A stretch of DNA of 64,000 nt. It comes from CAYQTE01 sp964420285. Its GTDB lineage: Bacteria > Planctomycetota > Phycisphaerae > Tepidisphaerales > Tepidisphaeraceae. Within the stretch, counting starts at the first letter, position 1; each line of letters starts with the position of its first letter. Position numbers and translations under genes: made by a program. Under the pieces are notes generated by a model. That model was not told where the DNA came from, did not search any database, and saw nothing but the letters and a program-made list of their open reading frames with translations. This document shows positions 44,472-54,118 of this stretch, one piece after another. Location of the stretch: positions 1 through 64,000 of the forward strand of contig CAYQTE010000008.1 in NCBI GenBank assembly GCA_964420285.1, read 5' to 3'.

Positions 44472-45767
44472 TCACCGCATGATCGTCTGTGTTCGATCCG
44501 GCCCGACACTGACCATGCGGATCGGCGCCCCGATCAGTTGTTCCAGCCGCTTGACGTAACGCTGCGTTTCGGCCGGGAGTTCCTCGAATGTCCGGCAGCC
44601 GCTGATGTTGCCGCCCCAGCCGGGCAGAGTTTCGTAGATCGGCTCGACCGTTGCCAATGTATCCATGTCCGCCCGGAAATAATCCAGCCGCGAGCCCCCC
44701 GATCGATACCCGCTGCATATCTGCACGTGATCCAGCCCCGACAGCACGTCGAGTAATGTCAGCGCCACCGCCGTCACGCCGCACAGATCGACCGAATAGC
44801 GCACGGCCATGGCATCGAACCAGCCGCAGCGGCGCGGCCGGCGGGTGGTGGTGCCGTATTCGTTCCCGCGCTGGCGGATGTAGTTGCCGATGTCGTTGTC
44901 CTGCTCGGTCGGAAACGGGCCGCCGCCCACGCGCGTCGTGTAGGCTTTCATGATCCCGACGAAATTCGTTATGGAATTCGGCGGCGCGCCGCTGCCGGTG
45001 TACACGCCCAGCCCCGAACAATTGCTGCTGGTCACGAACGGATACGTCCCATGATCCACGTCCAGCAACACCGCGTGCGCCCCCTCGAACACCACCCGCT
45101 TGCCCGAGCGGATCAGTTCCTGCAACACATGCCCCGCATCCGTCACAAACGGCTGAATCCGCCGGCCGTGATCGCGATAAATCTCAAACACCGCCCGCCA
45201 ATCCACCGGCGGGGCGTCGTACAAGACCTTCAACAGCTTGCTGCGCTCGGTGGCGATCCGCGAAATCTTTTCTTTCAGCCGCGCCTCATCCGCCAGATCG
45301 GCCACGCGAACGGCCGTCGCCCGCTGCATCTTGTCCGCATACGCCGGGCCGATGCCGCGGCGCGTGGTGCCGATGGCATTGCCGGCCGCTCCGGTTTCCC
45401 TGGCCGCGTCCTCGAGAATGTGCCACGGCATGACCAGGTGGGTCTTGTAGCTGATGAGCAGATTCTGCGGCGTGATGCTGAATCCCTTGGCCGTGAACTC
45501 GTCGATCTCCCGGAACAGCGCCCCCGGATCGAGCACCACGCCGTTGCCGATGATATTGACGACGCCGGGGCGGAAAATCCCGACCGGCAGCAGGTGGGTG
45601 GAATGTTTCTGCCCATTGATGACGACGGAATGCCCGGCGTTGGCCCCGCCGCAATAGCGCACGACGACATCCGCGCGTTCGGTGACGAAATCGACGATCT
45701 TCCCCTTGCCTTCGTCGCCCCATTGCAACCCGAGCACGGACGTATTGCCTTCAAGGAATGAACTCAC
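44472..45767 (-). CDS. purA: Adenylosuccinate synthetase
   Basis: A 431-residue enzyme that joins IMP and aspartate with GTP to give adenylosuccinate, the first committed step of AMP synthesis, in the cytoplasm. The GTP-binding QWGDEGKGKIVD (15-26), the IMP/Asp residues in CGGANAGHSVV, the IGTTRRGIGPAYADK loop, the GAHAVLLDVDHGTYPFVTSS block and the C-terminal aspartate loop (TTTRRPRRCGWFDA) are all present. Length is normal. It stands alone, with 40 bp to the next gene upstream in the same direction. Confidence 0.97.
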   Translation of the reverse strand: MSSFLEGNTSVLGLQWGDEGKGKIVDFVTERADVVVRYCGGANAGHSVVINGQKHSTHLLPVGIFRPGVVNIIGNGVVLDPGALFREIDEFTAKGFSITPQNLLISYKTHLVMPWHILEDAARETGAAGNAIGTTRRGIGPAYADKMQRATAVRVADLADEARLKEKISRIATERSKLLKVLYDAPPVDWRAVFEIYRDHGRRIQPFVTDAGHVLQELIRSGKRVVFEGAHAVLLDVDHGTYPFVTSSNCSGLGVYTGSGAPPNSITNFVGIMKAYTTRVGGGPFPTEQDNDIGNYIRQRGNEYGTTTRRPRRCGWFDAMAVRYSVDLCGVTAVALTLLDVLSGLDHVQICSGYRSGGSRLDYFRADMDTLATVEPIYETLPGWGGNISGCRTFEELPAETQRYVKRLEQLIGAPIRMVSVGPDRTQTIMR

Positions 45768-45809
45768 AGTGTCCTTTCAGGCGGAAATTACGGACCAGAC
45801 GGCCGAAGG

Positions 45810-46409
45810 TCAAGCGGGCTTCTCCGGCACGGTCCCGCATTCCGGACAGCGCAGCGGCGTGGCGCGCAGGTCATAGCCGCACTTCGCGCAGAAGCCCATT
45901 CGCGATCGGCGCTGGTGCTGCCGGCGGCGAATCCACAGGCCGGCCCAAGCGCCCGGGAAGATTGCGGCGACGACCACGACACTCCATACCGGGATTACCG
46001 CGATGACCCTGACGCCGATCCCATTGCGTCCTTGGTCGAACTTGAAGTCGCCGAAAATGAACTCGAAAAGGGAAACGTGGCTGTTGGCATAGGTGGCCGG
46101 TTCCAGCGCGAATCCCCGCCGATATCTTTCCACATCGCGCACATCTGCGTCATTGTTAATTGTAAACTGCCTTGGATCGACGTTGCCAACTCGCTCCCAG
46201 CCGACATCGATGTAGCCATGCTCCACCGTAAACCAGGCCGTGCGCCCGCTATACGAGGTGGACCCTGGTTTCCAATCAGCCCAGGTCGCTCTGTTGTACG
46301 TTGTGACCAGTGGTTGCATCGCCAGCAGAACTGCCCCCAGGAACAACAGGACCGACACCACGGCTATCACATTGAAGACCCATCGGCCAAGACGTTTCGC
46401 GATTGACAT
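45810..46409 (-). CDS. Membrane-anchored protein with planctomycete zinc ribbon
   Basis: A 199-residue protein. One helix at the N-terminus ([20 protein letters not shown]), a periplasmic middle part, a second helix ([20 protein letters not shown]), a basic [10 protein letters not shown] stretch and a final zinc ribbon, [12 protein letters not shown] followed by RCPECGTVP. The same ending occurs in the proteins at 59405 and 61282, and is very common in planctomycetes. ATG at 46409 is chosen because GGAGG lies 11 bases upstream. Role unknown. Confidence 0.75.
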   Translation of the reverse strand: MSIAKRLGRWVFNVIAVVSVLLFLGAVLLAMQPLVTTYNRATWADWKPGSTSYSGRTAWFTVEHGYIDVGWERVGNVDPRQFTINNDADVRDVERYRRGFALEPATYANSHVSLFEFIFGDFKFDQGRNGIGVRVIAVIPVWSVVVVAAIFPGAWAGLWIRRRQHQRRSRMGFCAKCGYDLRATPLRCPECGTVPEKPA

Positions 46410-46452
46410 TTTTTTTCCGACCTCCACGTTTCCGCGCGTGAGGCGCGCTGCA

Positions 46453-47871
46453 TCACTGGTCGGCCGGTTGGGTTGTCAGAATTTGTCTGGCGTGTTCGAT
46501 CATCCACTGGGTGGTCTGGCGCTGGTTCATTGGGTGCGCGGCATCTGCCTCCTGGAGTTGCTGCTGCAACCGCTGGTTGGCCGCAAGGTCCAGCCAAGCC
46601 GTCAATTCATCAGCCTGCACTCGTTCGGTCATCGTCGGCGTGGTCGAATCGACCGGGCCGCGCTGGGCATCCGCTTTGGCGATCGGCTCGTTGTCGACCT
46701 CCAGGTAGGCCGGTTCGAGCCGGTCGGATTTACCGTCCCAGGCGAGGGCATAATTGCCGCGGTGCAGCAGGATGACGCCGGGCTTGCCTGCGCCCCTGGG
46801 GAGCACCGCCTCGATCCCGTTCATCAGATGAAGAACTGTGAGCGTCGTCACCTGCCCTTTGGAGATGTTCCATATGTGTACGTCGTCCAGACCGCAGCCA
46901 TACATCCTATCACCTTGAAAATTCAGGCTGGTGACGTTGTCGGGAAAGAGCTTTTGAATGACGTTTCCATCGGATAGGGCCAGGCATTCCAGCAACATTG
47001 GCCCACCGCCGATCCAAACTTCCGCAGCCGAAGAATCATATGCCAAGGCGGTCACATCGACCGGTGGATACCGGTCCTCTTTTGCCCACTTGATGGTATG
47101 GCCGCCGCGATCGTCGATGGTCACGTCCAGGACCGCGCCGCGGGAATCGCCGATCAATAATTCGCTGGGGCTGGTCCATCGCAGCGCGGAGATTTTCTCC
47201 TCGCGCGGCCAGGGTGGGGCCCACGGAGTCCACGTCTGTCCGCCGTCTTGCGTCACCACAACGTTGTCGCCATCCGCAAAGCACCCCACCCGCGCCGACG
47301 CGAATGTGCATAATCCATTGGGAATATCCTTCAATTTCCTGAAGCCGTCGGCCGGGGAGCAGGCCGCGAGAGTCATCATTGAATTTGGAGTTTGGCCGTC
47401 CGCGTAGCTGATCAGACAGGTTCCGCCGTCGGCGCCGTTGATCCGCGCATCCTTCACGCCCGGCGGCAAAACCGCCACGATCTTCCATTTGAGCGGACCG
47501 CCGTCCATGGCATAGAGCGCGCCGTCGGATATTGCCAGGCCATGCTGGGCGTCGACATCGCACAGGTGCTCCACAAATTGATTGGTGGGCAACTCATGTG
47601 GCGGTCTCCTGGGCGCTGATTTGAGCTGGGCCGCCCTCTGGCGCATCGTGTCGATTCCCCATTGCTCGCTTTGGGCCTCCGTGAGGTTCTCGCGCAGGCG
47701 ATTGTACCCGATAACCGCGTTGACGGTTTCAAAATCGCCCCGGCCCAGCACCGCGGCCAGGCGACGGACCTCTGCCGTCTGGTCCGGCGATGGCGTCGTG
47801 GTTGGCTGAGCCGCTGCGCAACCAAGAAGGCTACAGCAGGCGACGACGATGCATATCGGGTATTGCCGCAT
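46453..47871 (-). CDS. Lipoprotein with beta-propeller-like region
   Basis: A 472-residue predicted lipoprotein: the signal ends in the lipobox LLGC with Cys18. A helical part (about 35-110) precedes repeated beta strands with an Asp-box ([13 protein letters not shown]) and WD-like turns ([31 protein letters not shown]), suggesting a seven-bladed propeller, and a C-terminal helical tail rich in Gln. ATG at 47871 has GGAG 6 bases upstream; the longer frame to 48105 enters the repeat element. Function unknown, perhaps protein-protein contact at the envelope. Confidence 0.65.
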   Translation of the reverse strand: MRQYPICIVVACCSLLGCAAAQPTTTPSPDQTAEVRRLAAVLGRGDFETVNAVIGYNRLRENLTEAQSEQWGIDTMRQRAAQLKSAPRRPPHELPTNQFVEHLCDVDAQHGLAISDGALYAMDGGPLKWKIVAVLPPGVKDARINGADGGTCLISYADGQTPNSMMTLAACSPADGFRKLKDIPNGLCTFASARVGCFADGDNVVVTQDGGQTWTPWAPPWPREEKISALRWTSPSELLIGDSRGAVLDVTIDDRGGHTIKWAKEDRYPPVDVTALAYDSSAAEVWIGGGPMLLECLALSDGNVIQKLFPDNVTSLNFQGDRMYGCGLDDVHIWNISKGQVTTLTVLHLMNGIEAVLPRGAGKPGVILLHRGNYALAWDGKSDRLEPAYLEVDNEPIAKADAQRGPVDSTTPTMTERVQADELTAWLDLAANQRLQQQLQEADAAHPMNQRQTTQWMIEHARQILTTQPADQ

Positions 47872-47972
47872 GGTTGCTCCATATTTCAACTGGCCCGTTG
47901 CCAATGTCAATGGAACAATATAAGCAATGACAAACTTATTGCAACGCCCGCCGCCGTGCGAAATTGCGGAGC

Positions 47973-48184
47973 GTGCTCGATTTTTCGGGCGAATGTATAC
48001 CTCTGCGAGGCCACCTCTTAATCCCCTCTCCATGTACGCGGGGGGAGGTTTGGGTGGGGGTCGATTGCTATGGCGTCGGTCGCGGCTTCGAAATGGCGGT
48101 ACCACTAGCGAAGAACCCCCACCTCTGTCCTCCCGCTGGGTACATGGGGAGGAGGAAAAGGTGGTTGCCCGGAAATTCGGGCAC
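47973..48184. mobile_element. 212-bp MITE-like element, copy 2 (inverted)
   Basis: Same length and plan as the copies at 1441 and 53104 but in the opposite orientation. The left end GTGCTCGATTTTTCGGGC has drifted; the right end GAAATTCGGGCAC is intact. It lies between the divergent lipoprotein and ResB genes. Confidence 0.85.
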
Positions 48185-48298
48185 TCTCAAATTGCGGCCG
48201 TTTCCCCCAAAAGTAGAAAACGCCCGGCGATCCGATAGAATCTCCGGGCTCTGCATTCAGGAGCGTGCGGCGGGCCCGGCCGATGGTCGGCCGGGCAT

Positions 48299-50440
48299 TT
48301 GGTGCATCGGCATTCAGCGACGGGACGTCTTACGCGGATCGTGCAAGCGATATTTCGCCACACGCTGGGAAGCGTGATATTCGGGATCGGCCTGATGGCC
48401 CTGGTCGGGGGCTACATCGCCATCGGGTCGGGGTGTCCGTCGGTGCGCGCCTATTTTGAGATGACGGACCTGGAATTCTTCAACGCCTGGCCGCTGAAGG
48501 TTCTCATGGGGCTGCTGGTGGCAAATCTGGCCGTGGTCACATGGACGCGAATTCCGCTGACCCCGCCGCGATATGGCGTCTGGTGCATCCACAGCGGCAT
48601 CATCACCCTGGTCCTGGGAACCAGCCTCTATTACCACAACAAGATGGAAGGCCAGACACGCATCGGCCTTAAGCAGACCGTGGGGTGGTTCTACGACAAT
48701 ACCGAGCGCGCCCTGTACGTCAGTTCCATCGGCCTGGATTCCATGCAGGTGGCCGTGCATCCGCTGGATTCGCTTCCGCGATTCAACAGCTACAACGACG
48801 ACCTGGGCAATGGATCAAAGCTGGATCGATCCGACCTGCGCGATATCGAGGTGTTTCAGTCAATGGACCCGCAGACCGGCCGGCCCAGGTTTCCGCGATT
48901 GGCCGATATGCTCCTGACTCCCCAGCCGGTGCGACTCGACGTGACCGGTTTCTGGCCGTATGCCACGGTCTCGACCGATTTCATCCCCGATCCGCGCGAC
49001 GGGCAGACGGTGATCGAGTTGAGAATGGGCGATCCGCACGGCACGTCAGGCGATTCCGAGCACACGTTCTGGTTGTCGGCCGCTCAGGATCGCACGCGCA
49101 ACACCATCTGGGATGAAACCGAACTGGAACATCGCATCGCGCTGGACAGCGATGAGCTGGACCACCTGAAAGCCGCCTACCGGGATATTCCCGCCAAGGT
49201 TCATCATCTGTCGATCACTACCGGCGATTCGGCCGCGCCGCTGGAAATGTACGTCGAGCCGGGCAAGAGCTATCCGGTCGGCGCCACCGGCTACACGATC
49301 GACGTCGAGGGTTACTATCCCTCCTGGCCGATGTTCGAAACGCACGAACAGGTAACGGCGCTATCGCTCAAAGTAACGCCGCCGGCCTCCTCGCTGGTAC
49401 CGGCGTTTCGGCGCATGTTGCTTAACGGAAAAGACCTGCAAACGGATTTCGATCTGACCGATGCATCGGCCGGCCCGATGGGCAAGCGACAGACCCAGCC
49501 GCTGGACAAGAAGCTGGTGATTCTCTATCGGTTCGATGATCCAATGGGGCTCTTGCCGACGGCCGGGTCGGTGAAGCACACGTTCGTGACCGAAGGCAAG
49601 GACGTGCTGGTCGATCTGGTGACGTCGCTCAAGCGGGAATCGGAAGATCAGGGGAGCATGTTGCCGCGGCTGGTGACATCGATGGACGCAAGCGCGGGAG
49701 TGAAAGACCTGGGCGGCGGGGGGTCGATCGATCTGACGATGGGGGAACAGAAGATGTCGATCAGCGTGGCGCGGCGGGACGGCATGGCGCCGATCGATCG
49801 CGTGACCGAGACTCCGCTCGCGCATCGCACGCAGGCCGGCGGCGAATCCGGCGACTATCAGGTCGTTACCGTCAAAATCAGCACCGGTACGTGGTCGCGC
49901 GAGGTCGCCGTGCCCTATACCCAGTGGCCGCTGGACACCGTCGCCGAGTGGGACGGCCCGCTGGTCAGCATCCCCGGCACCGCCGTGCGATTGAAACTCG
50001 AACTGGGCAACATGTGCTGCCGGTTGCCGGCGGACATCACGCTGGATCAGTTCGAGCTGGTGCGGTATCCCGGCTCCGATCCGCGGGAAATGAACGGCCC
50101 GATGCGCGATTTCCGCAGCACTCTCACCATCCAGGACCGCGCCACCGGTCAATCCACCACCGACGTGGCGCACATGAACAGCCCCATCTATTTCGATGAC
50201 GGCCGCTGGCTCTTCTTTCAAAGCGCCTGGGATCCCGACCAGCAGAAGTTCTCGATCATCGGCGTGGGAACTCGTCCGGCCGTCAACGTCATGCTCTGCG
50301 GCTGCGTCATGATATTCGCGGGGCTCATGTACGCGTTCTGGATCAAGCCGGTGATTATCGCCAACATGAAGGCCGCCGCCCTGGCCAGAGCCGCCGGCGA
50401 AAAAACCCGCCGCGAACCCGACAGATTGGTTGTGCCATGA
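48299..50440 (+). CDS. resB: ResB-like cytochrome c biogenesis protein
   Basis: A 713-residue ResB/Ccs1 protein, part of the system II machinery that attaches haem to c-type cytochromes outside the cytoplasmic membrane. Three N-terminal helices (VIFGIGLMALVGGYIAIGSG; LKVLMGLLVANLAVVTW; GIITLVLGTSLYYH) lead to a very large periplasmic domain (residues about 110-660) and a last helix (VNVMLCGCVMIFAGLMYAFW). The periplasmic part is larger than in Bacillus ResB. The frame opens with TTG (48299) and GTG (48302), and neither has a clear ribosome site. The stop overlaps the CcsA start by 4 bp, the classical resB-resC arrangement. Confidence 0.85.
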   Translation: MVHRHSATGRLTRIVQAIFRHTLGSVIFGIGLMALVGGYIAIGSGCPSVRAYFEMTDLEFFNAWPLKVLMGLLVANLAVVTWTRIPLTPPRYGVWCIHSGIITLVLGTSLYYHNKMEGQTRIGLKQTVGWFYDNTERALYVSSIGLDSMQVAVHPLDSLPRFNSYNDDLGNGSKLDRSDLRDIEVFQSMDPQTGRPRFPRLADMLLTPQPVRLDVTGFWPYATVSTDFIPDPRDGQTVIELRMGDPHGTSGDSEHTFWLSAAQDRTRNTIWDETELEHRIALDSDELDHLKAAYRDIPAKVHHLSITTGDSAAPLEMYVEPGKSYPVGATGYTIDVEGYYPSWPMFETHEQVTALSLKVTPPASSLVPAFRRMLLNGKDLQTDFDLTDASAGPMGKRQTQPLDKKLVILYRFDDPMGLLPTAGSVKHTFVTEGKDVLVDLVTSLKRESEDQGSMLPRLVTSMDASAGVKDLGGGGSIDLTMGEQKMSISVARRDGMAPIDRVTETPLAHRTQAGGESGDYQVVTVKISTGTWSREVAVPYTQWPLDTVAEWDGPLVSIPGTAVRLKLELGNMCCRLPADITLDQFELVRYPGSDPREMNGPMRDFRSTLTIQDRATGQSTTDVAHMNSPIYFDDGRWLFFQSAWDPDQQKFSIIGVGTRPAVNVMLCGCVMIFAGLMYAFWIKPVIIANMKAAALARAAGEKTRREPDRLVVP

Positions 50441-52290
50441 CTTATGTGACTTGCCCCTCCAGACTCATCTCTTGCGCCGCGATGCTGGCGGCGTGCGCGG
50501 CTTTGCTGTGCCGGCCCGCCCCCGCCCGCGCCGACGATTTCCTCGATCGCGTCGATCTCTCGCCCCTGCAAAGCGCCGCCTGCCAGAGCAACCAAACTCT
50601 CAAGACCCTCGACAGCATGGCTCGCCAAATGCTCGAGTTCATCACCAATCACGCCAGCCTCGACGGCCGGCCCTCGGTGGTCACTCTCTTCGACATGTCC
50701 CTTCGCCCCGATTTGTATCGCGATCGGCCTCTCATCCGCATCACCAGCGTCCCGTTGCGAAAGGATTTCCAGCAGCTCGATTCGATCGACACCGCCGAGA
50801 AGGACCGCATCGTCCGCGAAGGGACCGTCAGTCTGAATTTCTGGCGCAGGGCGGACGTGATGCAGTTGCACGACCAGATCATGGCCGCCGACACGCGCAA
50901 GGCGTCGGCGCTCCAGCAGGTCGACGAGGAGGCGGCCGCCCTGGCCACCCTGGTGCGCGACCGGTGGGATTTCCCGCCGCTGTCGCTGATCCCGCCGGGA
51001 TCGGATTCACCGGCCACCGCGCCGTGGCGAGCGCTGCAGGATATCGTCGCGGCGGAGAATGATCTGATAACCGCCCGCGCGTCGGCGCCCGGCGGAATTC
51101 CCCCCGGCATGGCGGCGCCCTCGGAAATATCACTGGCCGGCTACGATTTGAAAACGCTTCAGCCCGTCCTGACCGAAGCCTACGATCTCTGCGACGCCTG
51201 GAGGAAAACGGACGCGGCCACGGTGAACCAGAAGGCGGCGCAACTGGCGGCCGATCTGCCGCTGGTGCGCCCGCAACTCTATCCCTCATCGATCAAACGT
51301 CAGGCGGAAGTCGTCTACAACCGGCTGGCGAAGCTCACCATTCCCGGCGCGATCATGTATCTGCTGGCGTTCGTGTTCTTCCTGATGGGCCTGCGCTCCG
51401 GACTCACCTGGATGCGCGCATGGGGACTGGGCCTCATGTCGCTGGCGCTGGCGATTCACGCCGGCGGAATCGCCATTCGCTGGTGGCTGGTCGGCGATGT
51501 CTTCCCTCCCATCAAAAACGAATTCGAAAGCGTCATGTTCTCCGCGTTCTTCGGCGCCGTCGTCGGTCTGATCCTCGAACTGCGAACCAGAAAATTCGGC
51601 GGATTGTTCGGCGCCGCCGCCAGCTTCGTCGGAATGCTCGCACTCCTGGCTCTGTTCGCCGCGCCCTACGTGGCCGGCCGCGATATCGGCGGCGAGATCG
51701 CTCCCGTCAACGGCGTGCTCATGAGCTACTGGCTCTACATCCACGTCACCATGGTCACCGCCAGCTACGCCCTCATCGCCATGGGCTTCGTCCTCAGCGC
51801 CTGGTGGCTCATCAAGTACGCCGGCCAGTATGGAACGCTGCGACCCTCGGCCTGGCGCCAGCCGCTCGCCGTCCCTCTCTCGACATCGCGCGGCGGCGCG
51901 CCAGCATCGCAACCGGCCTATCAATCTGGCTCGACGGCCGAGCAATTGGCTCCGCCATCGCCCGCATCCGCGGCCGCGCCGCCAATGCTCGCCGCGCTGG
52001 ATCAATGCAACCTGGTCGTCTTGCTGCTGGCCTTTTGCATGCTCCTGCTGGGAATCGTGTTTGGCGCCATCTGGGCCGATCAATCCTGGGGCCGCCCCTG
52101 GGGTTGGGATCCCAAGGAAACCTTCGCCCTGGTCACATGGATCGTCTACCTGATCGTCGTCCATGTGCGCGTCGTGACCGTCGACAAGGCCTGGTGGACG
52201 GCCGTGCTCGGTGTGCTCGGCTTTTTTGTCATGCTTTTCAACTGGATCGGCGTGAACTTCTGGCTGGCCGGCCTGCACAGCTACGCATAA
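50437..52290 (+). CDS. ccsA: CcsA/ResC-like cytochrome c biogenesis protein
   Basis: A 617-residue partner of ResB. A signal-like N-terminus and a long extracytoplasmic domain (30-300) precede eight membrane helices. The haem-binding WWD signature is WADQSWGRPWGWDPKETF (about 548-565), and the conserved His residues flanking it occur in LYIHVTMVTASY and VYLIVVHVRVV. Together with ResB it transports haem and ligates it to apocytochrome c. The N-terminal domain is an extension that most CcsA proteins lack, and a low-complexity Pro/Ala/Ser insertion (about 490-520) separates helices. Confidence 0.92.
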   Translation: MTYVTCPSRLISCAAMLAACAALLCRPAPARADDFLDRVDLSPLQSAACQSNQTLKTLDSMARQMLEFITNHASLDGRPSVVTLFDMSLRPDLYRDRPLIRITSVPLRKDFQQLDSIDTAEKDRIVREGTVSLNFWRRADVMQLHDQIMAADTRKASALQQVDEEAAALATLVRDRWDFPPLSLIPPGSDSPATAPWRALQDIVAAENDLITARASAPGGIPPGMAAPSEISLAGYDLKTLQPVLTEAYDLCDAWRKTDAATVNQKAAQLAADLPLVRPQLYPSSIKRQAEVVYNRLAKLTIPGAIMYLLAFVFFLMGLRSGLTWMRAWGLGLMSLALAIHAGGIAIRWWLVGDVFPPIKNEFESVMFSAFFGAVVGLILELRTRKFGGLFGAAASFVGMLALLALFAAPYVAGRDIGGEIAPVNGVLMSYWLYIHVTMVTASYALIAMGFVLSAWWLIKYAGQYGTLRPSAWRQPLAVPLSTSRGGAPASQPAYQSGSTAEQLAPPSPASAAAPPMLAALDQCNLVVLLLAFCMLLLGIVFGAIWADQSWGRPWGWDPKETFALVTWIVYLIVVHVRVVTVDKAWWTAVLGVLGFFVMLFNWIGVNFWLAGLHSYA

Positions 52291-52321
52291 CCCGCTTTTC
52301 AGTTGGCGTTTGAGCCATTCG

Positions 52322-52696
52322 ATGGCAGAATGCGTTCCTATGGTTGAAGAGCGAGGTCAAATCAGCGGCGATCTCGACATCCGCGAGGAATACACGCTCT
52401 GGGGCTCCGTCGCCGGCGACGTCCGCGTCGGTGAAGGTGGAAAATTCTACCTGCGAGGTTCCATTTACGGCGATCTGACCATCGACTTCGGCGGCCGGGC
52501 CCATGTCTTCGGCCAGATCCAGGGAAACGTCGATGTCCGCCAGGGCGCCAAACTCATCATCAGCGGCGTGGTCGGCGGCAAAGCGGTCAACAACGGCGGC
52601 CGGCTCTACATCGACGAACTCGGCATCATCCGCGGCAAAGTCAAGACCATCAAAGGCGATACCCAAATCCACTCGTCGGCCCGGATCGAGTCGTAG
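52322..52696 (+). CDS. Bactofilin-like polymer-forming protein
   Basis: A 124-residue bactofilin-type beta-helix protein. The repeats GSVAGDVRVGEGGKFYLRGS, IYGDLTIDFGGRAHVFGQIQ, GNVDVRQGAKLIISGVVGG are short beta-strand turns as in DUF583. Bactofilins form filaments at the membrane that act in shape and polarity. Possible starts are TTG 52310, ATG 52322 and ATG 52340, with no decisive ribosome site. It follows ccsA by about 30 bp and could be co-transcribed. Confidence 0.75.
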   Translation: MAECVPMVEERGQISGDLDIREEYTLWGSVAGDVRVGEGGKFYLRGSIYGDLTIDFGGRAHVFGQIQGNVDVRQGAKLIISGVVGGKAVNNGGRLYIDELGIIRGKVKTIKGDTQIHSSARIES

Positions 52697-52728
52697 ATGA
52701 TGAATCGCGCCCGCTGTCGTCGGCTCGG

Positions 52729-53010
52729 CTACGGCACGAACTCCACGAGCAGGCGCATGGTATCGATCTTCAGGCCGTCCTCGGCCATCGCTTTCTTTCC
52801 CGCGTCCGAATCCAGAAACGCCTGAAATTTCGCCATGTCCGGAATTTCCAGGATCAGGCCGGTCAAATCGAGATTCTTCGGGTCGCGAAAAGTCCGCGTC
52901 TTGATCCCCAGTTTCCCGAACAACTCCTGCCGGCTTCCCCTTCCCTTCCGCCAGGCCTCGGCCCAGCTATCACCGTTCTTCACCTCGTGGACAAGTATCG
53001 CCGTCGTCAT
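52729..53010 (-). CDS. Small dimeric alpha/beta-barrel-like protein
   Basis: A 93-residue cytoplasmic protein of the ferredoxin-like dimeric alpha/beta barrel type: ILVHEVKNGDSWAEAWRKG, LTGLILEIPDMAKFQAFLDS and MRLLVEF alternate strand and helix. Similar small proteins are found in many planctomycetes and related bacteria, function unknown. Nothing in the neighbourhood points to a pathway. Confidence 0.7.
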   Translation of the reverse strand: MTTAILVHEVKNGDSWAEAWRKGRGSRQELFGKLGIKTRTFRDPKNLDLTGLILEIPDMAKFQAFLDSDAGKKAMAEDGLKIDTMRLLVEFVP

Positions 53011-53103
53011 CGCTCATGCCTCCATTGTTGCGCCCCACCATTATAAGGCCTCCGCCCGTTTCCGTAAGTCCCACCCGCGACACTCGCCGGCCGCCGGCCG
53101 AGA

Positions 53104-53315
53104 GTGCCCGAACTTCCGGGCAACCGTCTCTTCCTCCTCCCCATGTACTCAGGGGGAGGACGGAGGTGGGGGTTCTTCGCCAGTGGCTCTGCCAGGTCGA
53201 AGCCGCGACGAACGCCGCAGCGGTCAACCCCCACCCAACCCTCCCCCTGGGTACAGGGAGAGGGGAATAAAAGGCGGTCCCGCATGGATTTACACTCGCC
53301 CGGGAAATCGGGCAC
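53104..53315. mobile_element. 212-bp MITE-like element, copy 3
   Basis: Begins GTGCCCGAACTTCCGGGC and ends AAATCGGGCAC, same length and orientation as copy 1, with which it shares most of its interior, including the central spacer around the CTTCGCCAGTGG segment. It lies in a 576-bp intergenic stretch that also holds a hairpin repeat at 53521. Confidence 0.88.
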
Positions 53316-53520
53316 TCTCGCCGGCCGCCAAAGGCTCGAAGTCAGGTGAAGCTCGCGCCCAGAGCCCGCCATGCCCTTCAGCGAGGCTTCCGTATTGCAA
53401 CGGACAAAAGACTCGCCACAACTCACCGGAGGTAACGCGGCCCGGCCGAATGTGGTAATATCGGCACGGCGTCGGCCATGGCGCAGAGCGGCCGGGCAGG
53501 CGGACACCAGGTCAAAAGGG

Positions 53521-53562
53521 TCGGGAGTCTTTGACGAGCTTGTTTGCATCAAAGAGTCCCGT
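53521..53562. repeat. Hairpin repeat, copy 2
   Basis: Arms GGGAGTCTTTGA (53523-53534) and TCAAAGAGTCCC (53549-53560) pair at 11 of 12 positions. Similarity to copy 3 extends into the following bases (CTGAGAATTC versus CTTAGAATTC), so the repeated unit is about 65 bp. It directly precedes the gene at 53587. Confidence 0.75.
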
Positions 53563-53586
53563 CCCTGAGAATTCTCCGGTGCCAAG

Positions 53587-53964
53587 ATGGAAGAAAGTGA
53601 CCCCAGTCGGGAATTGAACGAGCCGGCGGGGCAGGTCGAGCCCGCCATGGGCTGTTCCTCTGCCGCGAAATCCTGCGAGACCGAGAAACCCGCAAGGTGC
53701 GGTGAATTCGAGGCCACCGTTGCAAACATAATGGCTGTCGTGATGGTTGTGGCCGGTGCGTCGGCCTATCGATGGGACGCCTCCGAACTCTTTTGGATGA
53801 ACATCCTTCAGGTGCCCGCCGCGATATTCGCGATCCTGGCGCTTTACCGGGTCGTGGTCGGCCCTTGGAATGGATCGGCGATCCTGAGGAAGCTTGCGAC
53901 GATTGCCGAGCTGGTTGTCTTCCTGCTGCTCATACGCTATTCGGGGAACTTCCCCGCGCCATGA
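53587..53964 (+). CDS. Small membrane protein, unknown function
   Basis: A 125-residue protein with a Glu/Cys-rich, soluble N-terminal 45 residues and then three hydrophobic helices (ATVANIMAVVMVVAGAS; LFWMNILQVPAAIFAILALY; LATIAELVVFLLLI). I do not recognise a family. It stands between two copies of the hairpin repeat, and could be a lineage-specific gene. No ribosome site is evident. Confidence 0.5.
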   Translation: MEESDPSRELNEPAGQVEPAMGCSSAAKSCETEKPARCGEFEATVANIMAVVMVVAGASAYRWDASELFWMNILQVPAAIFAILALYRVVVGPWNGSAILRKLATIAELVVFLLLIRYSGNFPAP

Positions 53965-54039
53965 GGCACCAAAGGTGCCGCGGGCGTCTTCTTTATGGGA
54001 ATGGCCCGTATAGAAGGGACACGACCTTTTGGATCAGGG

Positions 54040-54083
54040 GTCGGAAGTCTTTGACGAGCCTGATTGCATGACAGGCTCCCGAC
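54040..54083. repeat. Hairpin repeat, copy 3
   Basis: GTCGGAAGTCTTTGACGAGC at 54040-54059 and a diverged right arm (CATGACAGGCTCCCGAC, 54067-54083). The following AGAATTC is shared with copy 2. It lies about 35 bp before the gene at 54119. Confidence 0.65.
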
Positions 54084-54118
54084 CTTAGAATTCACCGGCC
54101 GAATCGGCGGAGGTCGCT

